From positions 806,001 to 870,000 of the forward strand of contig NZ_JACIDA010000002.1 in NCBI RefSeq assembly GCF_014196125.1: a DNA stretch of 64,000 nucleotides, read 5' to 3'. Made by a program: the position numbers and the translations under genes. The first letter of the stretch is position 1. The number at the start of each line of letters is the position of its first letter. The notes beneath the pieces are model-generated. The model was not told the DNA's origin and did not search any database. It worked only from the letters and a program-made list of their open reading frames with translations. Of this stretch, positions 55,950 to 64,000 are shown in pieces. The DNA comes from Brevundimonas mediterranea. Its GTDB lineage: Bacteria; Pseudomonadota; Alphaproteobacteria; Caulobacterales; Caulobacteraceae.

Positions 55950-56609
55950 ATGCCCGAACCGCAAGCCTACGGCCTCTGGTCCCTCGTCATCCTGAACTCG
56001 GTCCTCTTCATCTTTTTCGCCTTCACCTTCTTCAAGCCGAGGACGGGCCGGGACTGGCGCTCGTTCGGCGCCTTCAGCGCCTTCCTGGTGGCGCTCTTCA
56101 CCGAGATGTACGGTTTCCCGCTCACCCTCTATTTCCTGTCCGGCTGGCTGCAAACGCGCTTCCCCGGCGTCGATTGGTGGTCGCACGACGCCGGCCACCT
56201 CCTGGAGACGATGTTCGGCTGGAGGGCGAACCCCCATTTCGGACCCTTCCACATCCTCAGCTTCGCCTTCATCGGCGGCGGCTTCTGGCTCATCTCCGCG
56301 GCCTGGCCGGTGCTCTATCGCGCTCAGCAGGAAGGCGCATTGGCCGCCAGCGGACCCTATCGGTCCATCCGCCATCCGCAATACGTCGGCTTCGTCCTGG
56401 TGATGTTCGGCTTCCTGTTGCAGTGGCCGACGGTTCTCACCCTGGGCATGTTCCCGGTCCTGGTCTTCATGTACTGGCGGCTGGCAAGGAGCGAGGAACG
56501 CGAGACCGAAGCCCGCTTCGGCCCGGAGTACGCAACCTACAGGCGGGCCACGCCGGCCTTCATTCCGCGGCTGCGCTCCCGGGCGGCCCCGGCGCCTTCC
56601 CGCCTCTGA
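55950..56609 (+). CDS. Isoprenylcysteine carboxyl methyltransferase (ICMT)-type membrane protein
   Basis: 219 residues, ATG preceded by GAGG. About five membrane spans; the C-terminal ASGPYRSIRHPQYVGFVLVM and RSEERETEARFGPEYATYRR match the SAM-binding ICMT/PEMT motif (HPxYxG ... E.. ..FG..Y..Y). Bacterial substrates of this family are unknown. Its pairing with the DUF2933-like gene recurs near copper genes in other bacteria. Confidence 0.85.
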   Translation: MPEPQAYGLWSLVILNSVLFIFFAFTFFKPRTGRDWRSFGAFSAFLVALFTEMYGFPLTLYFLSGWLQTRFPGVDWWSHDAGHLLETMFGWRANPHFGPFHILSFAFIGGGFWLISAAWPVLYRAQQEGALAASGPYRSIRHPQYVGFVLVMFGFLLQWPTVLTLGMFPVLVFMYWRLARSEERETEARFGPEYATYRRATPAFIPRLRSRAAPAPSRL

Positions 56610-56888
56610 TATTCCGTTCGGGTCCCGATCTCAAAGCTCCCTACGCCCATTACAGGTCGGCGATTGGCGCCGCCTGCATCCGAAGGGCGCTCACCACACG
56701 ACCGCAGGATTCGTTTCAGCTTTCGCCGGACGGCCTTGCCTCGCTCACAGCGCCAATACGCGCCGCAAAGGACAATCCCTCGGAATATCGGCTGCAAATA
56801 TTCTTGATCTGACCGTTTGATCTATCGCAATCCCGGCCGACATTTCCGGACCGATCCTGCCTTCATGTTGAAGAGCGGGACTTGTCAG

Positions 56889-57575
56889 ATGAGCCTGAAT
56901 TGCGCCTCCATATTGACCGCGCCCGGGACAGCGCGCGCTCCGATCCGCCTTGTCCCGGCGTCGGCCCGTCCCGACGACATTCACCAGCTCGTGGAACTCC
57001 GGCTTCGAAAGGGCCGGGCCGGCCATTTGCGTTTCCTCAGGCGACGCCTCCGGTCCCAGGAAGACGCCGAAGACGTTCTGCAGGAGTTCGCCCTGAAGGC
57101 CACCCAGGGTGCAGGACACCTGACCAACCCCGGCAAGATTGATGCATGGCTCGGCATCGCGCTGCGCAACGCCCTGTTCGACCGCTACAGGCGCAATGCG
57201 AGCCGTACACGGCTGAATGAGGCCATGCTGTCGGAGTTTCCTGTACCCGCCGCAGATGATGCGCCCGAGGGTCTGGACCGGGCTTTGCAATGCTTGGCGG
57301 GAGCACTGGACGAGCTCAGGCCCGAGGCCGCCCAGCTCGTGCGGCGCGCCGAGCTCCAGGAGACGCCGCTGAAGGTGATCGCCGTCGAGATGCAGCTGAC
57401 CACCAACAACATCGGTGTTCGGGTCCACCGCGCCCGGGCGGCGCTGCGTGAACGCATGCAGGCGCGTTGCGGCGCCTGCCCGGAGCCCTGCGCCCTCGCG
57501 GCGCGGTGGAGGCAAGCCGTCGATACGGCGGGTCAGGCCTCGATCTCGATCATATCGCCATGCGACGCCGCATAG
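56889..57575 (+). CDS. ECF-type RNA polymerase sigma factor
   Basis: About 228 residues from MSLNCASILTAPG (ATG 56865 is an alternative; neither has a strong ribosome site). Region 2: RFLRRRLRSQEDAEDVLQEF and KIDAWLGIALRNALFDRYRR. Region 4: ETPLKVIAVEMQLTTNNIGV and RVHRARAALRERMQ. The C-terminus has CGACPEPC, a possible metal- or redox-sensing cysteine group. No anti-sigma gene is adjacent. The last 43 bases overlap, tail to tail, the end of the AMP phosphorylase gene. Confidence 0.88.
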   Translation: MSLNCASILTAPGTARAPIRLVPASARPDDIHQLVELRLRKGRAGHLRFLRRRLRSQEDAEDVLQEFALKATQGAGHLTNPGKIDAWLGIALRNALFDRYRRNASRTRLNEAMLSEFPVPAADDAPEGLDRALQCLAGALDELRPEAAQLVRRAELQETPLKVIAVEMQLTTNNIGVRVHRARAALRERMQARCGACPEPCALAARWRQAVDTAGQASISIISPCDAA

Positions 57576-59059
57576 TCGAGCGCATAGGCGAGTTCGCCCG
57601 CCGTCTCGGCGTGCACCGTCAACAATGGCTGGCCCGCTGAGACTTCCGTGCCCAGGCGCACCTGCATCTGGACGCCGGCGGCCTTGCGTTCAGGCGCGCC
57701 AGCCAGCTTGGCCAGCGTAGCGACCTGGCGGTTGTTGATGAGGATGACGCGGCCGGATCGGGTCGCCTGGATGGGCGCCCGCTGGGCCGCGACGGGCGGT
57801 GTGCGCATGCCCCCTTGCGCCTCGCAGATCCGCTCAAATCGCGCCCAGGCGCGACCATCAGCGAGAACAGCCTCGGCCGCTTCGGCGCCCCGACCGGCTT
57901 TCGCCACGCCGGCAAGTTCGAGCGCGGCGCCCGCCAGCAGGCAGGCGCGCTGGCGCAGGTCCTGCGGCGCTTCGGGTCGGTTCTGCAGCACCGCCAGAAC
58001 ATCAAGCGCTTCCAGCGCCGGGCCGATGCCGACGCCGACCGGCTGCTCCCCGTCGGTCTGAACGCAGAGGGCCTTCAGGTCGAACCGGGCCGCGATCTCG
58101 ACGAGCCGTTGCGCCAACTTCGCGGCCGCCTCTCTCGTCCGCACCTTGGCGGTGGCGCCTACGGGAATGTCCAGCACCACATGGGTGGAACCCGCCGCGA
58201 TCTTCTTGGACAGGACCGAGGCGATCAGCTGGCCTTCGGTGTCGACGTCGAGGACCCGCTCCACGCGGATAAAGATGTCGTCGACCGGGCTGAGCTTCAC
58301 AGCCCCGCCCCAGACGACGCAGCCGTTCTCGGCTTCCACCACGCGGCGCATGGCGGGCAGATCGAGATCGACCGGCGCCAGGGTCTCCATGGTGTCGGCC
58401 GTGCCGGCCGGTGAAGTGATGGCCCGCGAGGAGGTCTTGGGCGTGACCAGGCCGCAGGCGGCGAGGATGGCGACGACGATCGGCGTCGTGCGGTTGCCGG
58501 GAAGTCCGCCGATGCAGTGTTTGTCCATGACGATATCCGACGGCCAGCTCAGGCGGTCGCCGACGTCCACCATGGCCCGGGTCAGCGCCCCCGTCTCGGC
58601 GTCGTCCATCGGCAGCACCGATGTCGCGGTCAGAAAGGCCGCGAGATGGATCGGCGTGTATCGCCCGGCGGCCACGTCCCTGACGACACCCCGGATCGCG
58701 GCCTCATCCAGCCGCGCTCCATAGATCCGGCGGCGAACGCTGGACATGGATTCGATGGCCGGAGCGTGTCGCACGACGACGGGATCGCCCGGCGCCACCG
58801 CCAACTGCCGCCAGGCCTCTTCGGAGAGCGCCGCCTCGTCGAGGCCGAGAACGTCGCCGTCCATCTGGTACAGGGTGGCGTAGACCTCCCGGCCGGCGGC
58901 CGAAAGCACCACCTGGGAGCGGGACGACAGGCCTTCGGAGCGGCAGACGTGGCAGTCGCGCCGCATCAGCACGATCGACTCGTGCTGGGCGTACAGGCCG
59001 AAGCGGCGCGCCTTGAGGGGCGCCGCCGCATGGGGTGCAGTCTTGACCACTTTGCTCAC
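57533..59059 (-). CDS. AMP phosphorylase / thymidine phosphorylase-type enzyme (archaeal-like long form)
   Basis: About 508 residues from a GTG overlapping the previous stop (GTGA). The length and an N-terminal extra domain before DEAAIRGVVRDVAAGRYTPI match archaeal AMP phosphorylase rather than the shorter DeoA. Core motifs: MDKHCIGGLPGNRTTPIVVA, TSSRAITSPAGTADTMETL and GGAVKLSPVDDIFIRVE. Expected reaction: AMP (or another nucleoside monophosphate) + phosphate to ribose 1,5-bisphosphate + base. Third gene of the phosphoketolase operon; the substrate needs testing. Confidence 0.88.
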   Translation of the reverse strand: MSKVVKTAPHAAAPLKARRFGLYAQHESIVLMRRDCHVCRSEGLSSRSQVVLSAAGREVYATLYQMDGDVLGLDEAALSEEAWRQLAVAPGDPVVVRHAPAIESMSSVRRRIYGARLDEAAIRGVVRDVAAGRYTPIHLAAFLTATSVLPMDDAETGALTRAMVDVGDRLSWPSDIVMDKHCIGGLPGNRTTPIVVAILAACGLVTPKTSSRAITSPAGTADTMETLAPVDLDLPAMRRVVEAENGCVVWGGAVKLSPVDDIFIRVERVLDVDTEGQLIASVLSKKIAAGSTHVVLDIPVGATAKVRTREAAAKLAQRLVEIAARFDLKALCVQTDGEQPVGVGIGPALEALDVLAVLQNRPEAPQDLRQRACLLAGAALELAGVAKAGRGAEAAEAVLADGRAWARFERICEAQGGMRTPPVAAQRAPIQATRSGRVILINNRQVATLAKLAGAPERKAAGVQMQVRLGTEVSAGQPLLTVHAETAGELAYALDYAASHGDMIEIEA

Positions 59060-60414
59060 AGCTCGTGCCGCTCCATCATCTGCGGGATGACGCAGTCCCA
59101 TCCGAGCCGGTCCTGAATCCGGACCCGTAGGGCGTCCGCCGCATGGGGCTCGCCGTGAACGATGAAGGTCTTGCGCGGCGGTCGCTTGAGGCCGGAAAGC
59201 CAGCGCAGGATTTCCTCGTAGTCGGCGTGGGCCGAGAGCATCGGCAGGTTGGCCACCTCCGCTTTGACCTGAACCCACTGACCGTGGATCTTCACCTCCT
59301 TGGCGCCCTCGACCATCGAACGCCCGCGGGTTCCCGCCGCCTGGAAGCCTGAAAACAGGATGGTGTTGCGCCGGTCCGGGCCGAAGGCCTTGATATGGTG
59401 GAGCACCCGCCCGCCGGTGGCCATGCCGCTGGCCGAAAGGATGACCTTGGGCATGGGGCTGGCGGTGAGTTTCTTGGAGGCGTCCACATCGCGCACATAG
59501 GTGGCGATGCCGCAGGCGGCGTCGCACACGTCGGCCGGCATGCGATGGTCCTCCAGGTGCGCGCACAGGAGGTCGGTGGCGTTGATCGCCATGGGGCTGT
59601 CCATATAGATCGGCGTCAGGCCGATCCGCCCCGCCTGCTTCAGCCGCCAGATGTGGTACAGCAGCGACTGGGCCCGGCCGACGGCGAAGGTGGGAATGAC
59701 CACGGTCCCGCCGCGCGCGGTGGTGCGTTCGATGATCTCGCCGAGGGCTTCCGTGGGGTCCTGGGGGTCATGGAGCCGGTCGCCATAGGTCGATTCCACG
59801 ACCACATAGTCGGCCTCCGCCACCGGCTCGGGATCGACCATGGTGGCGTCGCCGTAGCGGCCGAGATCGCCGGAAAACAGGATCTTCGTCCCGTTCCAGG
59901 TCACCTCGGCGGTGGCCGCGCCGAGGATGTGCCCGGCGCGCCGCAGCGTCAGGCTGGCTCCGCCCGGCAGCTGGACCGACGTGTGGAACGCGATCGGGGT
60001 AAAGCGCTCCACCGCGCGTTCGGCGTCGTGCACGCCATAGAGCGGCAAGGCCGGCTTGTGTTTGCCGTAGCCGTAGCGGTTGGCCTGTTCGGCGTCCTTC
60101 TCCTGGATATGGCCGCTGTCGCGCAGGATGATCTCCGCGACATCCCGCGTCGCGGCGCTGGCCAGGATGGGCCCGCGAAAACCGTCCTTCACCAGTTTCG
60201 GCAGGTAGCCTGAGTGGTCCAGGTGGGCGTGGGTCAGGACCACCGCGTCGATGCTTGAGGGCTCGACCTGGAGGGGGGCCCAGTTCTGTTCGCGCAGGGT
60301 CTTGAGGCCCTGGAAAAGGCCGCAGTCGATCAGGATGCGGCGGCCATCGGCCTCCAGCAGGTGTTTTGATCCGGTGACGGTGCCGGCGCCGCCGAGGCTG
60401 GTGAGACTGATCAC
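59056..60414 (-). CDS. Metallo-beta-lactamase/beta-CASP nuclease (RNA exonuclease-like)
   Basis: About 452 residues from GTG 60414 (AAGGA upstream), overlapping the phosphoketolase stop by four bases. Zinc ligands in VVLTHAHLDHSGYLPKLV, RRAGHILGAATAEV and FSGDLGRYGD; the beta-CASP block VESTYGDRLHDPQDP, SASGMATGGRVLHHI and SAHADYEEIL. Members cleave RNA (CPSF73/RNase J-like). Its place between carbon-metabolism genes hints at RNA turnover supplying nucleotides to the AMP phosphorylase. Confidence 0.9.
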   Translation of the reverse strand: MISLTSLGGAGTVTGSKHLLEADGRRILIDCGLFQGLKTLREQNWAPLQVEPSSIDAVVLTHAHLDHSGYLPKLVKDGFRGPILASAATRDVAEIILRDSGHIQEKDAEQANRYGYGKHKPALPLYGVHDAERAVERFTPIAFHTSVQLPGGASLTLRRAGHILGAATAEVTWNGTKILFSGDLGRYGDATMVDPEPVAEADYVVVESTYGDRLHDPQDPTEALGEIIERTTARGGTVVIPTFAVGRAQSLLYHIWRLKQAGRIGLTPIYMDSPMAINATDLLCAHLEDHRMPADVCDAACGIATYVRDVDASKKLTASPMPKVILSASGMATGGRVLHHIKAFGPDRRNTILFSGFQAAGTRGRSMVEGAKEVKIHGQWVQVKAEVANLPMLSAHADYEEILRWLSGLKRPPRKTFIVHGEPHAADALRVRIQDRLGWDCVIPQMMERHEL

Positions 60415-62792
60415 GATGGAGATCCTTCCGGGGGTGAGATTTGCAGGATGCGGGGGTGTGCTTCGCCGCGGACGGCGGCCATCTCCCCGGGTGTCAGGAC
60501 GTCGGCCGCGTCGGCGCCGAGGAGGTCCGCACAGGCGACCGCGGCGTGAGCCCAGGTGCACCGGTTGGCGAACAGCATGCCGGGGGTGTCGAGCGTCCCG
60601 CCACGGCTGAGGTAGCCGAGCGCCCGGGTGCGCTCGGGCCCTCCGTCGAGGCGGCGCAGCAGTCCGAGCATCGGCTCCGGGCGGGTGTGGGTGAGGATCA
60701 GACGGGGCAGGCGTTGGGGAAAGAGCGCTTCCAGCGCCTCGGCCGAGACCACGTGCGCCGCCTCGATCTCGTCCCTCGGGGCCCGGAATCGTCCCGGTTC
60801 GAGCAGAGCCGTGACACAGGCGCGGCGGCCATGATGCGTGAGTCGCGCAGCCGCCGCCAGCGCCTCCCGCGCCTGATAGGCGCCGACCGCAACGATCTGG
60901 ATCTCGGCCCTGTCCAGGTCCCCGCCGATGAGCGCCGCGCCGCGCTCCCAAAGATCCTGGGCCGCGGCCCCGTCGAGCACCTGCGGCAGCGTCCGTTTGG
61001 GCGTGATCAGACACGCGACCTCTCCGCGCCGGCCATAGACCCCGCGGAGCGCGGCGACGGCGCTGTTGGCGTCCACCGGGAACAGCACCCGGGCGGTGTC
61101 CGACATCTCCCCGAGCAGGGCCTCGGCGAGCGTGGGATCCTGGTGCGACTGTTCGTTCTTGCCGTTCTCCCAGGTGTGGGATGTGGCCAGCAACGGGACG
61201 GCGAGCCATCCCGGGACCTGGCCGCTCTCGCGCTGATGGCGCGCGAAAATCACCTCCTGGCGCAGGAGACCCAGCATCTTCACCGCAAACGCTTCGTAGC
61301 TGACGATGAGATTGAGCCCGCCCTTGTTGCCCAGCGCGGCGCCGGCCACCGCCTCTTCATTGAGGGCGGTGATCACCGCCCCGTCGATCGCCTCGGGAAC
61401 GCCGGGTTCCGGTCGGTTCACCCGGTGGCCAAGCCGGTCGAGCGTACGCCCCATGCCATTGCTGCGAAGCTCGTCGGGATTGCCGAGGCGGACGCGCAAG
61501 CCCGGGTTGGCGTCGACGAATTCCACGAACCAGACGTCGATCGCCTCCATCGGGGACCTCGCCGTGTCCGACCAGTCCGGAATGGGCCGCACGGGCGGCG
61601 GCGGCGCGCGCCGCGCGGCCGGATGGCGGCTTTCCAAAGGCCGGCGCTGCAGGTCGTGGGTCGTGAGAACCCCCAGGGCGGCGTCGAGCTCGCTTCCCTG
61701 TACGAACAGCGCCGCCGCCGCGGCGTTGAACGCCGCCCGCGCCTGCTCGTCCGTTCGAGGATCGCCGTCCAGTGGCAGATTGTGGGCGCGGTTCGTCCCG
61801 GCGCCTGGAAAGCCGAACCCCTTGACCGCCCGGGCGATCACATAGGGCAATGGCGCCGGATAGGCCCGGTCGGGATCCGCTGTGAAGCGCTTCAATCGCT
61901 CCTCGGAGTCGAGAATGGCCCACGCCACGGCGGCTGGATCGTGACCGTCGATCTGGATCGGGTCGAAACCGTTCAGGCGCAGGTGTCGTTCGAGCCAGCC
62001 CGCGCCGCCGTCCTGGGCGATCTCCGTGCGTTCCTCTATGCGCCGCCCGTTGAGGATCATGAGGGGCGTCACCAGGCCGCTGTCCTCCGCCCGCCACCAG
62101 CGCGGGGACCAGTCGGAGCCACGCTGCTCCTCGAAGGCGCCGTCGCTCAGGAAGGCGACCAGACTCTCGCCGGCCAGCGGCATATGGACATATTCGAGCT
62201 CGGCGAACCCGAGATAGCCGCCCTCCGAGACGGCCCCGGCCGTGTCCGGCCCGGCATGGCTGCCAAGCGGCGCGGCGGGCCGGCCGTCGGCGCCAATGGC
62301 GTAGCTGTAGAAGTCCGAAACGAGCTGGGACAGGCCGGCGTCCGAGCGGCTGTACCGACCCTTTTGCCGGGCAGAGACATCGCCGGTCAGCGCGTTGACC
62401 GCCTCGATCGCAGCCACGCAGTGCCCCTGGCCCATGATCCAGGACCGCGTGACGCCGGACAGGGCGTTCGCCAGCAAATAGCCGACGAAGGCCGGGACCA
62501 TGTTCAGCGAGCCGCCGGTATGGCCCTCCGGCAAGTCCTTGAAGGCTTCCGTCGGCAAGGGCGCTCCGGACAGATCCACCCGGCGTACATAGGTCATGTG
62601 CGCCACCAGCCACATGCCGGCGCTCGCCAGCCGATCGGCGGCGGCCACCAGACGGTAGACCGACTCCTCGTCCGGCCAGACGCCTCGGCGCACGAGACGC
62701 TGCGCCATGTCCTCGATCCGCGTGACGGTGTCGGCTTGCCGGACCAGAGGCCCATAGCCGGGTTTCCACGTTTCAGCCCAGGTGATCGACAC
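60411..62792 (-). CDS. xfp: Phosphoketolase (xylulose-5-phosphate/fructose-6-phosphate)
   Basis: About 793 residues from GTG 62792 (AAGG upstream). Thiamine diphosphate enzyme that splits xylulose 5-phosphate (or fructose 6-phosphate) with phosphate into acetyl phosphate and glyceraldehyde 3-phosphate (or erythrose 4-phosphate). Signature EGHTGGSLNMVPAFVGYL, the cofactor segment AFLSDGAFEEQRGSDWSPR, PFGFPGAG-like VKGFGFPGAGTNRAHNLPL and SHTWENGKNEQSHQDPT. First gene of the operon; with acetate kinase it yields ATP from pentose phosphate without respiration. Confidence 0.94.
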   Translation of the reverse strand: MSITWAETWKPGYGPLVRQADTVTRIEDMAQRLVRRGVWPDEESVYRLVAAADRLASAGMWLVAHMTYVRRVDLSGAPLPTEAFKDLPEGHTGGSLNMVPAFVGYLLANALSGVTRSWIMGQGHCVAAIEAVNALTGDVSARQKGRYSRSDAGLSQLVSDFYSYAIGADGRPAAPLGSHAGPDTAGAVSEGGYLGFAELEYVHMPLAGESLVAFLSDGAFEEQRGSDWSPRWWRAEDSGLVTPLMILNGRRIEERTEIAQDGGAGWLERHLRLNGFDPIQIDGHDPAAVAWAILDSEERLKRFTADPDRAYPAPLPYVIARAVKGFGFPGAGTNRAHNLPLDGDPRTDEQARAAFNAAAAALFVQGSELDAALGVLTTHDLQRRPLESRHPAARRAPPPPVRPIPDWSDTARSPMEAIDVWFVEFVDANPGLRVRLGNPDELRSNGMGRTLDRLGHRVNRPEPGVPEAIDGAVITALNEEAVAGAALGNKGGLNLIVSYEAFAVKMLGLLRQEVIFARHQRESGQVPGWLAVPLLATSHTWENGKNEQSHQDPTLAEALLGEMSDTARVLFPVDANSAVAALRGVYGRRGEVACLITPKRTLPQVLDGAAAQDLWERGAALIGGDLDRAEIQIVAVGAYQAREALAAAARLTHHGRRACVTALLEPGRFRAPRDEIEAAHVVSAEALEALFPQRLPRLILTHTRPEPMLGLLRRLDGGPERTRALGYLSRGGTLDTPGMLFANRCTWAHAAVACADLLGADAADVLTPGEMAAVRGEAHPRILQISPPEGSPS

Positions 62793-62937
62793 GATAGCGC
62801 CTTGCCACGAACAGACGGGCGCCGTGCCCGCTCCGGAGATATGACGCCCGCCCCCCGGAACGCTTACATCTGGCGGATAGACGGCCGACAGGATCACCGG
62901 CTCCAGGACCGGCGCCTGCCGCCTGAGTGACCGACCC

Positions 62938-63147
62938 CGGTCCTGACATCCCGGTTTTCATCGCCCACGCCCGGCGCGCCGCGACAGCTCATGCGCCTGG
63001 GTCCATGCGCCTCGCGTCGGCCCGGGACAGCGCAAGGGCCACCACCCACGGCAGGGTGAAGGCCAACAGCATGCGTAATCGGGCGGTCCTGCGGAGGGGC
63101 AAGCTCCCATAGGGTTCTCGGCTCAGTCCGAGATGAAGGAGACGACG
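62938..63147 (+). mobile_element. Left flank of an IS110-family element (possible bridge RNA region)
   Basis: Non-coding stretch upstream of the IS110 transposase. In IS110-group elements the left-end non-coding region encodes a structured bridge RNA that pairs with target and donor DNA. No inverted terminal repeat is expected, so the exact left end cannot be set from this sequence alone; the region from about 62940 to 63147 is the candidate. Confidence 0.4.
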
Positions 63148-64000
63148 ATGTTCTACGCTGCATTGGATGTGTCGCTGCGCTCAGTGGCGGTCTGCGTCAT
63201 CGACGAGGAAGGGAAGGTCCGCCTCGAGCGGTCCGTGCCGTCGGATGTCCCGGACCTGGTCCGCTGCCTGAACGAGTTCGGGGAGCCGATCCATCAGGTC
63301 GGTCTGGAGGCCGGCACGCTCACCCAGCACCTGACCTATGGGCTTCGCGAGGCCGGCTTCGACGTTGTGTGCATGGAGGCGCGACAGGTCGCGGCGGCGC
63401 TGTCGGCCATGCGCAACAAGACGGACAAGCACGACGCCCGCGGCATCGCCCAGATTCTTCGCTCCGGCTGGTACAGTCGGGTCCACGTGAAGAGCGTCGA
63501 GAGCCACCATCTGCGGGCCCTGCTGACCAGCCGCAAGGTGATGCAGCGCAAGTGCATCGACCTGGAGAACGAGATCCGCGGCCTGCTGAAGGTCTTCGGC
63601 GTGAAGTTGCCGATGCGCCTGTCGCGCGGGGCCTTCGACGTCGCCGTGCGCGAGACCATCGAGAGCGATCCGGCGCTGAGCCGGGCTCTGCTGCCGATGC
63701 TGCATGCGCGCCAGATGCTGTTCGAGACCTTCATGGAGCTGGACCGGCGCGTGAGGAAGGCGGCTCACGAAGACGAGGTCTGCACCCGGTTCATGGGCAT
63801 CCCCGGCGTCGGCGAGATCACCGCCCTGAGCTTTAAGGCCGCCGTCGACGATCCCGCCCGCTTCAAGAGCTCGCGCACCGTCGGCGCGCACTTCGGACTG
63901 ACGCCCAGACGCTTCCAGTCCGGCGAGAAGGACAATCCCGGCCGGATCTCCCACGCCGGCGACTCCGACGTGCGCGCCACCCTCTACGCCGCCGCCAACG
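63148..64000 (+). CDS. IS110-family transposase (cut by the right edge)
   Basis: About 284 codons are present, open to the last base. Start at ATG 63148 with AAGGAG six bases upstream (ATG 63133 is in frame too). N-terminal RuvC-like DEDD domain: FYAALDVSLRSVAVCVIDEE, VGLEAGTLTQHLTYGL and MRNKTDKHDARGIAQILRSG. The Tnp domain begins FMGIPGVGEITALSFKAAVD and runs into ARFKSSRTVGAHFGLTPRRF. The catalytic serine region is at the very end (FQSGEKDNPGRISHAGD). Recombinase guided by a bridge RNA; apparently intact as far as seen. Confidence 0.92.
   Translation, partial: MFYAALDVSLRSVAVCVIDEEGKVRLERSVPSDVPDLVRCLNEFGEPIHQVGLEAGTLTQHLTYGLREAGFDVVCMEARQVAAALSAMRNKTDKHDARGIAQILRSGWYSRVHVKSVESHHLRALLTSRKVMQRKCIDLENEIRGLLKVFGVKLPMRLSRGAFDVAVRETIESDPALSRALLPMLHARQMLFETFMELDRRVRKAAHEDEVCTRFMGIPGVGEITALSFKAAVDDPARFKSSRTVGAHFGLTPRRFQSGEKDNPGRISHAGDSDVRATLYAAAN

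Noticed and set aside
56804-56823. Direct repeat TTGATCT...TTGATCT before the sigma factor gene
   Set aside because: The halves are in the same orientation, not a palindrome, so it is not an FNR site; too short to claim anything else.
60441-62930. Plus-strand reading frame of 829 codons
   Set aside because: Antisense shadow of the phosphoketolase gene, common in high-GC DNA; no recognisable family.
63181-63954. Minus-strand reading frame of 257 codons
   Set aside because: Antisense to the IS110 transposase, whose plus-strand motifs are unambiguous.
1-64000. CRISPR arrays, tRNA or rRNA genes
   Set aside because: No regularly spaced repeats, tRNA cloverleaf ends or rRNA-like sequence were noticed in reading the window.

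Overview
This is visibly high-GC DNA of alphaproteobacterial character, most like Caulobacteraceae (Phenylobacterium/Brevundimonas/Caulobacter type). That placement is my inference from protein style (FNR-type regulators, HisKA_2 kinase, IS110 transposase, CopAB/CusABC) and is not proven. No rRNA, tRNA or CRISPR array was seen. The window reads as an accessory island of copper resistance joined to a low-oxygen / energy-stress gene set, ending in an IS110 transposase that runs off the right edge.

Layout. 1-4.3 kb: start of a DUF411 metal protein, NAD+ synthetase, a methyltransferase, an AraC regulator and a small membrane protein. 4.5-10.8 kb: a CusF-like lipoprotein and a CusABC copper/silver RND efflux operon. 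10.9-12.7 kb: a Cys/Met-rich periplasmic protein and CopC-CopD. 13.0-14.5 kb: copy A of a duplicated module (FNR-type regulator plus PPOX-fold flavoprotein). 14.5-18.4 kb: copB-copA and a lipoprotein. 18.4-36.3 kb: a mosaic of intact genes (DUF6629, LemA/TPM operon, MgtC-like, PlsC, UbiB kinase, CFA synthase, copper P-type ATPase) and many broken ones (ftsH, acetate kinase, tolC, two antitoxins and a toxin, MFS transporter, type II GAPDH, CsoR-like regulator, NRAMP, second cfa). 36.5-42.6 kb: PlsC, glycosyltransferase, DUF6629, small membrane proteins and oleate hydratase. 42.9-46.3 kb: lipoprotein and copy B of the FNR/PPOX module, followed by a histidine kinase. 46.6-51.5 kb: 6-phosphogluconate dehydrogenase, Zn-dependent alcohol dehydrogenase, DUF1003, universal stress protein. 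51.6-62.8 kb: PRPP synthetase, an ATP-grasp-like protein, acetate kinase, DUF2933-like/ICMT pair, an ECF sigma factor, and a tightly overlapping operon of phosphoketolase, beta-CASP nuclease and AMP/thymidine phosphorylase.

How it fits together. Seven sites match or nearly match the FNR palindrome TTGAT-N4-ATCAA (two perfectly). They lie in front of the regulators' own module, the histidine kinase, the alcohol dehydrogenase and a lipoprotein. With phosphoketolase, acetate kinase, 6-phosphogluconate dehydrogenase, AMP phosphorylase and PRPP synthetase, this suggests an oxygen-controlled route that turns pentose phosphate (possibly from nucleotides) into acetyl phosphate and ATP. Lipid remodelling (CFA synthase, PlsC, oleate hydratase), a stress protein and metal export fit the same stress programme. 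Many gene families occur twice or more, and the left-hand copies (13-36 kb) are far more damaged than the right-hand ones (36-63 kb), as if an older island copy were decaying beside a functional one.
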